Source: Ischnura elegans
Taxonomy: Eukaryota; Arthropoda; Insecta; Odonata; Coenagrionidae
Direction: 5' to 3'
Length of the DNA stretch: 64,000 nt
Assembly (NCBI RefSeq): GCF_921293095.1
Contig: NC_060258.1
Span: 1,860,001-1,924,000, forward strand
Made by a program: the position numbers and the translations under genes. Shown one piece after another: positions 1-10,087 of the stretch. Position 1 is the stretch's first letter; every line of letters starts with the position of its first letter. The notes under the pieces are model-generated. The model did no database searches, was not told the origin of the DNA, and saw only the letters and a program-made list of their open reading frames with translations.

Positions 1-859
1 AGTAACTCTTAAGTGCTAATTGCTATTTTTCAACGGGAAAAGCAAGAGGAAATCGAACGGAAAACTGCGCACTCATGTCTTCGAGAGATTTGACTAAAAA
101 ACCTAACGGGGATTTCTACTATTCGTTTGACAGGTCAAAAAATATTCTCTTAGTGCGATGGCAGGATAACTCTGCCATTGCTGTTGCTTAAAATTATGGG
201 AATATGGTACCCATAGTAAGGACGAAAAGATATTCCCGGAGATTCCCGTAGAAAATCGAAATATCATCAACGATTAAAATCAGGGAATGGGAGGGGTAGA
301 TTTTCTCGATAATTATGTTGTATGTTACCGTATCCACTTTATGAGCAAAAAATGGAGGTGGCCTCTATTCCAAAAAGGGGTTGACAGTGCAGTGGTGAAG
401 CCGTGGTGATTTTACGCCTAAGTCACGGGCAAAGCAATTCCTCAGTTAGAATTTCGGTCCGAGATCGTAAAACTTTACTGAGACTAGAAATCGTTTCCAA
501 TACTATGGCTGATGACATTTGGCATAAAAATCGGTGTCCACATGCGGAATACCTTAGGAAAAATAGCATGTATGTGGGGTTAATTCCGAGCAGCATATTA
601 TTGAACAATACATCAGAAAAAACGATGAAAAATAAAATAGGCAGCCTAAGTTTTCAAAATTTTTTTTCCTTTTATTTTCCGGAGTTTTCCCAGCGTTGCG
701 TAAACGCAACATTATGCAAATCATATATTATGCTGAATATAATAATTTTGTCCGAAAATTGATCTTAGGCCATAATTAACCGTAAAATACGAAATAACCG
801 GAGTTAAAAGCCCTATGTGCAGTCTGGGGAATAATGGATTAAGAGTGAAAGCTTCTTAA
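1..859. other. AT-rich sequence with no recognised gene
   Basis: I see no conserved motif, repeat or credible exon here. The open frame at 403-762 ends in a run of hydrophobic and low-complexity residues, resembles no family I know, and is overlapped by another frame on the opposite strand. The satellite begins around 850-860 with the first recognisable GTGGGTTA/GGAAGCTTCT-type monomer words. Confidence 0.6.
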
Positions 860-3701
860 TGAGATAATAAGGAGACTGGTGGTATATATGGAACGAATAA
901 ATAAAAGTGAAGGAAGGATGAAAAGTGCTATAGATGGCAATGTATTAATAGGAAGTATGAAGTGCTAGACATGGTGGGTTATGATTGGTAGCTTCTAAAT
1001 GAGATAAGGAGACTGGAGGTACGTATGAAGCGACGGAATATAGGTGAAGGAATGATGGAAAAAATGCAATAGATAGCAAAATGTTAATAGGAAGTATAAA
1101 GTGCTGGACATGGTGGGTAAAAGTGGAAGCTTCTAAATGAGATAAGTAGGAGACTGGGAGCATGTAAGAAGCGAGTGAATAAAGTTGATGGAATGATGAA
1201 AAAAGTGCTGTAGAGGGCAATGTGTTAATAGGAAGTATGAAGTGCTATACATGGTGGGTTAAGAATGGCAGCTTCTAAATGAGATAAGAAGGAGACTGGA
1301 GGTATGTATGGATCGAATGTATAAAGGTGAATGAATGGTGAAAAGAGTGCTATGAGGGCAATATGTAAGTAGGAAGTATGAAGTGCTGGATATGGTGGGT
1401 TAAGAGTGGAAGCTTCTAAATGAGATAAGATAGAGACTGGAGTTATTTATGGAGCGAGTGAATGAAAGGTGAAGGAATGATGAAAAAAGTGCTATAAATC
1501 GCAATATGTTCATAGGAAGTATGAAGTGCTGGATATGGTGGGTGAAAAGTGGAAGCTTCTAAATGAGATAAGAACATGAATAGAGGTATATATGAAGCGA
1601 GTAAATAAAGGTGAAGGAATTATGAAAAAAGTGCTATAGATGGCAATATGATAAGAGGAACTATGGAGTGCTGGATATGGTGGGTTAAAAGTGGAAGCAT
1701 CTAAATGAGATACGAAGAAGACTGGTGGTATATATGGAGGGAGTAAAAAAAGGTTAAGGTATGATGAAAAAAGTGCTATAAATCGCAATATGTTAATAGG
1801 GAGTATGAAGTGCTGGATATGGTGGGTTAAAAGTGGAAGCATGCAAATGAGATAAGAAGGAGACTAGAGGTATGTATGAAGCGACGGATAATAGGTGAAA
1901 GAATGATGGAAAAAATGCTATAGATGGCAATGTGTTATAAGGAAGTATGAAGTGCTGGATATGGTGGGTTAAGAGCGGTCTCTCCTAAATGAGCTAAGAA
2001 GAAGACTGGAGGTATGTATGGATCGAATAATAAAAGGTGAATAAAGGGTGAAAAATGTGCAATGATGGCAACATGTTAATAGGAAGTATGAAGTGCTGGA
2101 TATGGTGGGTTAAAAGTGGAAACTCCTAATTGAGATACAAAGGAGATTGTAGGTATGTATGGAGCGAGTGAAAAAAGGTGAAGGAATGACGAAAAAAGTG
2201 CTATAGATGGAAATATATTAATAGGAAGTATGAAGTGGTGGATATGGTGTGTTAGGGGTGGCAGCGTCTACATGAAATAAGAAGTTGACTTAATGAATGG
2301 ATGGAGCGAGTGCTTAAAGGAGAAGGGATGATGAAAACAGTGCTAAGATTGCAATATGATAAGATTAGGTAAGAAGTGTAGGATGTGGTAAGCAGTGGCA
2401 GCTTCTAAATTAGATAAGAAGAAGATGTATGGTATGGATGGAGCGAGTACTTAAAGAAGACGAAATGATGAAAACAGTGCTAAAGATGGCATTAGGTTGT
2501 AATGAGGTATGTAGTGCAGGACATGGTGGGTTAGAAGTGGCGTCCTCTAAATGAGATAAGAAGGAGACCTAAGGTATGGATGGGGCGAGTATTAAAGGTG
2601 AAGGAATGATGAAAACAGTGCTAAAGATGGCAATATGATGAGATAGGAAACGAAGTGCAGGACATGGTGGGTTAGGGTTGTAGCTTCTAAATGAAATAAG
2701 GAGCAGACTTAAGGTATGGATAGAGCGAGTGCTTAAAGGATAAGGAACGATGAAAACAGTGCTAATGATGGCAATATGATGAGATAGGGTATTAAGTGCA
2801 GGACATGGTGGGTTAGAAGTGGCAGATTTTAAATGAAATAAGAAGGAGTCCTAAGGTATGGATGGAGGGAGTGCTTAAAGGAGAAGGAATGATGAAACAG
2901 TGCTATAGACGACAATATTTTACGAGGAAGTATGAAGTGCTGGACATGGTGGGTTTGGAGTGGCAGTTTTTAAATGAGATTTCAAGAAGACTTAAGGTAT
3001 GGATGGAGCGTGTGCTTAAAGGAAAAGAGATGATGAAAACAGTGCCAAAGATGGCAATATGATAAGATGAGGTATGAAGTGCAGGAATTGGTGGGTAATG
3101 AGTAGCAGCTTCTAAATTAAATTAGAAGGAGACCGAAGGTATGGTTGAAGCGTGTGCTCAAAGTTGAAGGGATGATGAAAACAGTGCTATAGATGGCAAT
3201 GTGATAAGATGAGGTACGAAGTGCAGGACATGGTGGATTTGGAATATAGCCTTCTAAATAAGAAAGGATGAAGACAGAAGGTGTCGATGGAGCCAGAGCC
3301 TAAAGAATAAGGAATGATGAAATAAGTGTTAAAGATTGCAATATGTGGTGATAAGGTTTGAAGTACAGGACATGGTGGGTTAGGAATGGCAGCTTCTAAA
3401 TGGGATAAGGATGGGACTTAAGGTATGAATGGTGCGAGTGCTTAAAGTATAAGGAATGATGAAAACAATGTTAAATATGGCAATATGATATAATGAGGTA
3501 AGGAGTGCAGGAATTGGTGGGTTAGGAGTGGCAGCGTGTAAATGAAATAAGAATTAGACTTAATGTTTGGGTTGAGCGAGTGCGTAAAGAAGAAGTGATG
3601 ATGAAACTGCTATAGGCGGCAATATGCTACGAGGAAGTATTGTGTGCTGGACATGGTAGGTTAGGAGTGGCAGATTCTAAATTAGATAAGAAGGAGACTT
3701 A
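860..3701 (+). repeat. ~142-bp satellite array, block 1
   Basis: About twenty tandem copies of a ~142-bp monomer. Recurring words are GGTATGGATGGAGCGAGTG, GATGATGAAAACAGTGCTA, GAGGAAGTATGAAGTGC, GACATGGTGGGTTAGGAGTGG and CTTCTAAATGAGATAAGAAG. Monomers in 860-2250 are a distinct subtype (GGATATGGTGGGTTAAAAGTGGAAGC); those from ~2290 on are another (AGGACATGGTGGG). The array stops at GACTTA where TE1 is inserted and resumes with the same monomer at 6941. Short frames running through it are by-products of the monomer. Confidence 0.95.
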
Positions 3702-3709
3702 CCCTGGCG

Positions 3710-4010
3710 AAAAAGAATGGTAACATTTGTGTAACCTAATGGTAACTTTTGAGTGTACCATTAGTGTAGGAAAATGGTAAACTCTGTGAAGGCTGTGTGT
3801 AACCATAGTGTACATAGTTATAACTCCAGTGTACAATCTGTGTAACTTTGTGGTAAAGTGGCCCAATCTGTGTAGGTTTTGTGTGTAACTTGTGTAACAA
3901 TTGGCGCTGAATTGTGTACAGAGTCTGCAGTGGTACATGATGTGTACATGATGTACACTACAGTACCATTTAGTACACAGGTGTACAATAATGGTAACAA
4001 GGGTACCATG
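3710..4010. repeat. TE1 left subterminal short-repeat array
   Basis: Dense, irregularly spaced copies of GTGTAAC, GGTAAC, GTGTAC and GTACA words in both orientations, ending near GGTACCATGCAATTAGG. Such arrays are the transposase-binding regions of CACTA-type elements; the function here is inferred. Two minus-strand open frames through it are artefacts of the repeats. Confidence 0.75.
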
Positions 4011-4835
4011 CAATTAGGATTAAAATTAAAAAAATAAATGCAGGAATGTTAAAAAATCAATCTTTATTGCTGTTTGAAGAAGAACTATAAATCATCAATT
4101 GTTGCCTCCTCTACTCCCTCTTGATGATCTTGATAGTTCCTGTTAAATGAAAAAGTAAAATTAAGAACATTTGTCAAGCAAAATTTTATAACTTGATAAA
4201 ATGGACAAAAATTTGGTTTAATGCATAACATTACACTTTCTGTCAAAACAATCTTTCTTTTTTTTTAATGAAATGAAACAGTGGAAGAGAGAACCTTATT
4301 TTTCACAACATTTTCATAAATAACAACCCCTTAAGTTACTGCTCTTATTTATTTTACCTCATACCATGTTGATTCCAGCCAACTTATATTAAGCCAATAG
4401 GTAAAATAAAATTTGAAGTAACTTACGAAGCCAGGCTCCTGAGATTTTCTTCTTCCCCAAGCCAGTGTTATGTCTTCCATTTAAATCGCTGGCCAGCTTT
4501 GACAACATGGTCATCACCTCTGCGGACTTTTGTGCAACCATTAATCAAACTCATTTGGTTATTAACAGAAAAATAAATTCTAGTAATTTTATGCATTTAT
4601 GCTATCACAACTCTATTTATTTTCTAACAGAATTTTAAAAGAAGCCACACTATTAAACAGCTTCAGAATACTTTCACAAAGATATCAAATTTAGGAAATT
4701 TAATATTGTTATTCAATATAACTTAAAAGTTAAAACACCAATTGACATAATATGGGAAAATTAATTACACACTAATGCTACAAAGAAGTGAGAACTGCAC
4801 TACTGATTAGGATGATCAATATGATGGCCTTTCTT

Positions 4836-5385
4836 CTAGGCATCCCTAAATTTGTCATGTCTAAGCCAATGCTTTGTGTAATTTTCTAATTCCTTAGATG
4901 AAGCACTTAGGTGATAAAGTCGAACTGCATCTGTAAAAGATATGAAATCTCTATGAAAAGAATATCAACAACATGTAGTCCAATTAATCATCATAGGTAA
5001 TTTATAAAATTTTTGAAGGATCAATTTATATGGAAAATAAGGAAGAGATATGTTAGACAATAGCTTATGTAGTGGGGATGAAGAGCTTAATAAGAAATAA
5101 GTCTTACTGAAGAAAGGGATAGATGTTTTTTGGGGTGTTTTCACAAAGAAATATCCTTTTGATTTAGAATTGCCTAAGATAGTATCTCTCCTCTAATGAT
5201 GAAAAAATGTAATATAAAACTTACCAAAAATTATTGTTTTCAGGCCAAGCTCAGAAAATACTCTTTTATTTTTGTAGCCTATCCAGCTATAGTTGGCTTC
5301 CAAGATGTCTTTCATGACATACCGGATAGTTCGTTAAAATCATTTATTTAGAAGTGTTGCCTCCAATTAGGGCCAACTCGGAAAT
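4836..5385 (-). pseudogene. DUF4806-like gene remnant inside TE1 (two exons seen)
   Basis: An upstream exon-like segment at 5385-5225 follows an ATTGCAG acceptor and ends TTTTTG|GTAAG. Near its 3' end it reads KDILEANYSWIGYKNKRVF followed by SELGLKTIIF, which matches my memory of the DUF4806 signature (YSW-G-x-F-x-L-x-L). Splicing to an acceptor before 4930 keeps the frame and gives DAVRLYHLSAS...KHWLRHDKFRDA, then a stop at 4836. The first half of the exon is in another frame and has a stop, so the gene is broken there. Weaker minus-strand exon-like pieces lie at ~6435-6320 (MEEVNNPCFAMKTGKK, possible 5' exon), ~4550-4432 and ~4135-4083. DUF4806 proteins have no established biochemical function and often sit in transposon-like genes. 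A profile search would settle the family. Confidence 0.55.
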
Positions 5386-6654
5386 CTGCAATGAAATTAA
5401 CAAAGTATATATACATTGTAATCTTCATTTTCAAAGGTAGATGCGTCAAGTCTTTCACGGAATTGTAAATATTCATGATGATAATATTTTATAGGAATCT
5501 GTCGCATGAGACATTTTGTATAACAATAGTTTCACCAGCATTATTGCCAGCATCTTCAGGTCTTATTGACAATTCAGTTATGTCCTGTTATGTACACTGA
5601 ATTCACAAACTGACATCCAATATATATTAAAACCAGTTGAAATATTATTTTCCGAAGATATTATTTCTGCCCCAATTCCAACTTCTACTGAAATTGCCAG
5701 CAAATTGTAAAAATTGATAACATTATAACTCTTTATGACTTTCATTGCAATTTAGGCATTCGTAAAAAATGTACTGAAGCACAAATCAATACCTAAATGA
5801 TAATGATCGGAGAGAGTTAAATTGATGGCTATGTTTTGAACAGCTTATTAATTATTATAATTCTTCAACGTATTTCCAATGGTTATACATTTTCAAGAAA
5901 AAACTCTTCGTATACGATTTAATTGAGATTGAGACTGATACTTTAATGCCATAACTAACTGCTAACAATAAAGTGGATTCTTCTGCATGCCCTGATATTT
6001 CCACTTAATCGGTCTGAATGGATTGTATTTTTACTATGGCCGCGAAAGTAAAGATCATGCTAAATTGTAATTAAACTGTGAACATAGTAATTAATAATAT
6101 TAAATACTTATTGGACAGAAATTAGCGGTTCATTAATCGTATTAGTACAAACGAAAGATTACATGCATAACCTCGGTGATTTACTAACGAATAGAAAAAA
6201 TGTTCCATTTACTTACATTTACATGGTCAGCTCAGCAGATATGTGTTGATGCTGACAAGGATATATTCTTATATCTCTCTTCGTGCCGCTAGGATCCACT
6301 TTACCCGGTAATTCAGTACACAGAAACAGACAGGAACTTAATCCGGCGTCGATTTAAAAAGTCCCTGAAATAGTATTCTACCAATTCCTTTTTGCCAGTC
6401 TTCATTGCGAAACACGGATTATTTACTTCTTCCATTGCGTACTTCAACGTAAATTTGCTTGTAAAATAAGATTCTACAGCATAGCTTAATTCGCAAAGTC
6501 ACAAAATACAGTAGCTGCGAATGTTTCAGCGCGACGGCTGTTGGGGCATGGAATGCAAGATGGCCGCCGGTCGCTTTGGCCTTTGGCGCAAGTTTCAAAA
6601 TACGATATTAATCCTTTATATTAAAAAATAATAATTATATCATATAATGGTATC

Positions 6655-6940
6655 GCGACACAGTGGTAAAATTGTGATGACATTTGTGTCCCCAAAAATA
6701 GTGATTGATGTGTATATATTGAGTACACTTCTGGTGCATGAATAGACTGGTAACTTAGTGGTACAATCTGCGTAACATCTGATGCATCACATTGAGTACG
6801 GCTGTGGTATCAATGATGTACAGGATGTACAGATTGTACGATTTGTGTAACTTTGTGAGTAGAAAAGCGTAGTAAATGTGTAATTTTACATAATGTACCA
6901 TATTTTTACACATATTTGTTACACAGATTTTTCGCCAGGG
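6655..6940. repeat. TE1 right subterminal repeats and TIR
   Basis: Copies of GTGTAAC, TGTAC, GGTAC and GATGTAC words lie from ~6660 to the terminus, which ends TTTTTCGCCAGGG. The word set is the same as at the left end, so the two ends are matched. Confidence 0.7.
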
Positions 6941-7519
6941 TAAGGTATGGATGGAGCGAGTGTGTGATGAAGAAGGGATGTTTTAATCAGTGCTGTAGAC
7001 AGCAATATGTTACGAGGAAGTATGAAGTGCTGGACAATGTGGGTTACGAGTGGCAGCTTCTAAATCAGATAAGAAGGATACTGAAGGTATGGATTAAGCA
7101 TGTCCTTAAAGGAGAAAACATGAAGAAAACAGTGCTTAAGATGGCAATCTGATAAGATGAGGTATGACGTTTAGGATATTGTGGGTTAGGAGTGGCAGCT
7201 TCTACATTAGATAAGGAGGAGACTGAAGATTTGGATGGAAGGAGTGCTTAAAGGGGAACAGATGATGAAATCAATGCTATAGATGGCAGTATGTGACGAG
7301 GAAGTATGAAGTGCTGGTCATGGTGGGTTAGGAGTTACAGCGTTTAATTGAGAATAAAAGATCACTAAAGGTTTGGATGGATCGAGTGCTTAGAGGAGAA
7401 GGGATTATGAAAACAGAGCTAAAGATGGCGATTTGTTTCGAGGAAGTATGAAGTGCTGGACATTTTGGGTTAGGATTAGTAGCGTCTGAATGAGATACAA
7501 AGATGACTGAATGTATGGT
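6941..7519 (+). repeat. ~142-bp satellite array, block 2
   Basis: About four monomers continue the array across the TE1 insertion. They end at GACTGAATGTATGGT, where the GTGCATCCAGGGGG terminus of element E begins. The last monomers (for example GAAAACAGAGCTAAAGATGG and GATTTGTTTCGAGG) have near-identical inverted counterparts at 35700-35960. Confidence 0.93.
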
Positions 7520-7522
7520 GTG

Positions 7523-7606
7523 CATCCAGGGGGAGTGATCACTTCCTGATCAGTGAGCGGCCTGTGACGTCAGCGCTCACTGAGCGATCACATTCCCCCC
7601 TGGATG
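7523..7606. repeat. 84-bp imperfect palindrome at the left end of E
   Basis: It begins CATCCAGGGGG and ends CCCCCCTGGATG, with TGATCAGTGAGCG facing CGCTCACTGAGCGATCA across a short GTGACGTCA-containing centre. An inverted copy is at 35606-35688 and a shorter related one at 21914-21976. It would form a hairpin at the element end. Confidence 0.85.
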
Positions 7607-7754
7607 GTGAATGCTCAGTGATCGCTTCGGTGGGGAACTTGAAATGCAAAACATTCAATATGGCGCCCAGCGCTTGTGTTTCTTTCGTGTAGCGGCTGCG
7701 AAATATCCTTTAATTCCTGTGATAAGTTCATACCTTGTGACTATCTCTAATATA

Positions 7755-7782
7755 CAGGGTCATTTTAAAAGAATATCACAAC
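7755..7782 (+). repeat. TE2 left terminal inverted repeat
   Basis: CAGGGTCATTTTAAAAGAAT followed by ATCACA. It pairs with 20352-20377, whose reverse complement begins CAGGGTGATTTAAAAAGAAT and continues ATCACA. Confidence 0.92.
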
Positions 7783-8009
7783 CCTAAAAATGTATAACTC
7801 TGCATAAAAGAAAAGGAGAACTAAGCATTACCTGTCTTCGCATTAAGGAAGCTCTGAAATTCAAAAGCTCTAAAATGCTAAATCACTAAAATTTAATTTA
7901 GTTGCTCATTTGTTCACTTGAGGCGCTGTTGACGTTAGCCTACCACAATGAACTTCATCACTGGCCACAAACAAGCTCTGATATCATCCCCCGTGATTTT
8001 TCCTTAAGG

Positions 8010-8360
8010 TATGTTTAGGTACCTACAAAGAAAAATTTTTGCTTTGAAACTGCTTTGGAACCCTTGTGAAACTGATTTGGAACACCGAAATCTGCCTTGG
8101 AATTGCTGTGAAACTCATTTTCACTCATTTGTACCAAAAACTGGATATGTGAAGACATTTGTAACTCATTTGTAATCCCCTTTCGAACTGCTTTGTACAG
8201 AGTGTGCTCGTGTGGAACTCCTTTGTAACGATTCGACTGGATTTCCAGACGTCATCATTTGTGTTGTAACTGCTGTGTACGGAGAAGTTTCATGTGTAAC
8301 TGCTTTTCCACACATTTAACGAATGTGTAACTCCTTTTGAACGAGTCCGTGGGATTTGTA
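8010..8360. repeat. TE2 left subterminal short-repeat array
   Basis: Repeated degenerate words of the type GTAACTGCTTTGGAAC: AACTGCTTTGGAAC, AAACTGATTTGGAAC, GTAACTCATTTGTAA, GAACTGCTTTGTAC, GTGTAACTGCTTTTCC. The reverse complement of the same word fills 19490-20050. Probable transposase-binding sites by analogy with CACTA elements (inference). Confidence 0.75.
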
Positions 8361-9333
8361 GACGTCATCATTGACTTTGCGTAAAACATGCCATGGCGCG
8401 AAGTTCAGTCTGATTCTCTCGCTCGAGAAAACGAAAATTCGCTAATACATATGATATAGAAATGAATTAATGGTTTAATAAATTGCCTTAAATCTGTTTA
8501 TAGAAATGAAACTCCGAAATGGATATTCTAATGAGCTTTAAAAATAATTATTACATTTTCCGTTTCGCTACACCCGCATTTTTGGGGTCGTTTCGAAATG
8601 CGGCAAGTTTATCTTCTCTACGTACCTGGAATCTCTGGTACGTACAATAAGATATTTAATTACAAATTCAGGGCAAAATTCGTTTGTACTAGCGTGTTGT
8701 TGACGTAATAAAAGGGCTCCCTATAATCTGAAAATAATATCTTTGAGAATTCTGGATCCGCGTTTAGAATATCTCTTTCGTCGTCGAGTAGAAATCAATT
8801 AAGTGAATCCATTACGATAATGTCATTGGCGCAAAATTTAACTTACGGCCGCGTTTTGCAACATATTTACTTGGGGTGCCGACTTGCAAAAAATATTGGG
8901 GGGGCCCAAACCGGGGATCTTGCCCCAGGAAATTTTATAAGTAGCGAGTTTTTAGTTTTTTAAGCATTTTAGAAGTCATACGATCAATATTAGAACCCTT
9001 ATAACTCGAATCTCGATAACTGGACACTCCAGGGAAAATCGACAAACCTGACACATTTTTTCGCCTCACCCTTTAACCAATTTTTGAGGGCGCTCGAGCC
9101 CCCTCAAGAGTCGGTGCCACTGACATTTAAATATAATGATGTAAGTCATTACTGCTAGGTCAGAGGTGAATCTGTGGACTTGGGTAGGATATGATCGTGG
9201 TTTCTGGAAGGAGAAACTGGGACTTGGTGGTGAGGTGAATGATTTATGGCATAAATTCATTGAAAAGTATTTATTGAACAGCTTGGCATGTGTTAAAATT
9301 TCAGAATCAACGCAATCTAATAGAGAACCTTTG
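8361..9333. other. TE2 left non-coding part
   Basis: AT-rich sequence with no exon that I can support. It includes a G-tract remnant near 8871-8935 (GGGGTGCCGACTTGC...GGGGGGGCCC...CCCCAGGAAATTTTA) related in style to 18896-18950, suggesting an old small insertion. Confidence 0.5.
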
Positions 9334-10087
9334 GTCAATTCAAGGCAAAGAATCAGTTTTAAAATCAGACACCTGATTGCAGTACAATAAATATTTTGAT
9401 TCTTGTGACTACCAACATACATACATAAAATTAACTGATTAAGCAACTTTTTAAAAAATACAGAATAAATCATGCTGATTCACACCATTTCAGTTTTATT
9501 TACCCTCTTAGCGAGAAAAGACCTTCCCTCAATATTCACATGGGCACACACATCACTAATATTGATGCAAGTAACCTCATGTGAGATCCTCACTTCATTA
9601 ATGAAAGGGTTAGCTGGTATCATACCATTGTTCACAACGATGCACTTCTTCCCTACCGCACAAAAAATGATCTCACATACACACATACAGGTACAATCAC
9701 ATAACTTGCATTTTAGTCAATTCAATGCAAAGAATCAGACATCTGACGCAGTACAATAAATATTTTGATTCTTGTGACTACCAACATACATACATAAAAT
9801 TAACTGATTAAGCAACTTTTTAAAAAATACAGAATAAATCATGCTGGCTTACTCCATTTCAGTTTTATTTACCCTCTTAGCGAGAAAAGACCTTCCCTCA
9901 ATATTCACATGGGCACACACATCACTAATTTCACTAATATTGATGCAAGTAACCTCATGTGAGATCCTCACTTCATTAATGAAAGGGTTAGCTGGTATCA
10001 TCCCATTGTTCACAACGATGCACTTCTTCCCTACCGCACAAAAATTGCTCTCACAAACACACATACAGGTACAATCACATAACTTGT
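9334..10087. repeat. ~380-bp tandem duplication of the transposase 3' end
   Basis: Copy 1 (about 9334-9709) and copy 2 (about 9716-10087) are nearly identical through GTACAATAAATATTTTGATT, the TTAGCGAGAAAAGACC region and up to CACATAACTTG. Copy 2 holds the real C-terminus of the transposase; copy 1 lies downstream of the stop codon and is a vestige. Confidence 0.93.
9480..9709 (-). pseudogene. Duplicated C-terminal fragment of the TE2 transposase
   Basis: The minus-strand frame reads MCVCEIIFCAVGKKCIVVNN and ends FLAKRVNKTEMV, duplicating the terminal ~68 residues of the transposase, with a three-residue (SEI) deletion relative to it. It lies beyond the stop of the intact gene, so it would not be translated as part of it. 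Confidence 0.85.

Larger units (their letters stand above)
3702..6940. mobile_element. TE1: 3.24-kb TIR DNA transposon, TA target duplication, no transposase
   Basis: The element interrupts a satellite monomer. The left flank ends GACTTA and the right flank begins TAAGGTATGG, while intact monomers read GACTTAAGGTATGG, so the target duplication is TA. The termini are inverted: CCCTGGCGAAAAA at the left and the reverse complement of CCCTGGCGAAAAATCTG at the right. Subterminal zones (3710-4010 and 6655-6935) are packed with short GTGTAAC, GGTAAC and TGTAC words. The interior contains remains of a minus-strand DUF4806-like gene but no transposase, so this copy looks non-autonomous. The inverted arm at 35689-38085 has the corresponding uninterrupted site near 36265, which confirms a clean insertion. 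Confidence 0.92.

Noticed and set aside
403-762. 119-residue + strand ORF
   Set aside because: No motif; overlapping opposite-strand frame; hydrophobic, low-complexity second half.
860-3701. Tandem array considered as CRISPR or coding minisatellite
   Set aside because: Monomers are ~142 bp, continuous without spacers, diverged, and full of stops; the genome is eukaryotic. It is a satellite.
7523-7606. Palindrome as an independent 84-bp MITE
   Set aside because: Its outer end coincides with the terminus of element E and a related end is found at 21976, so it is better seen as part of E.
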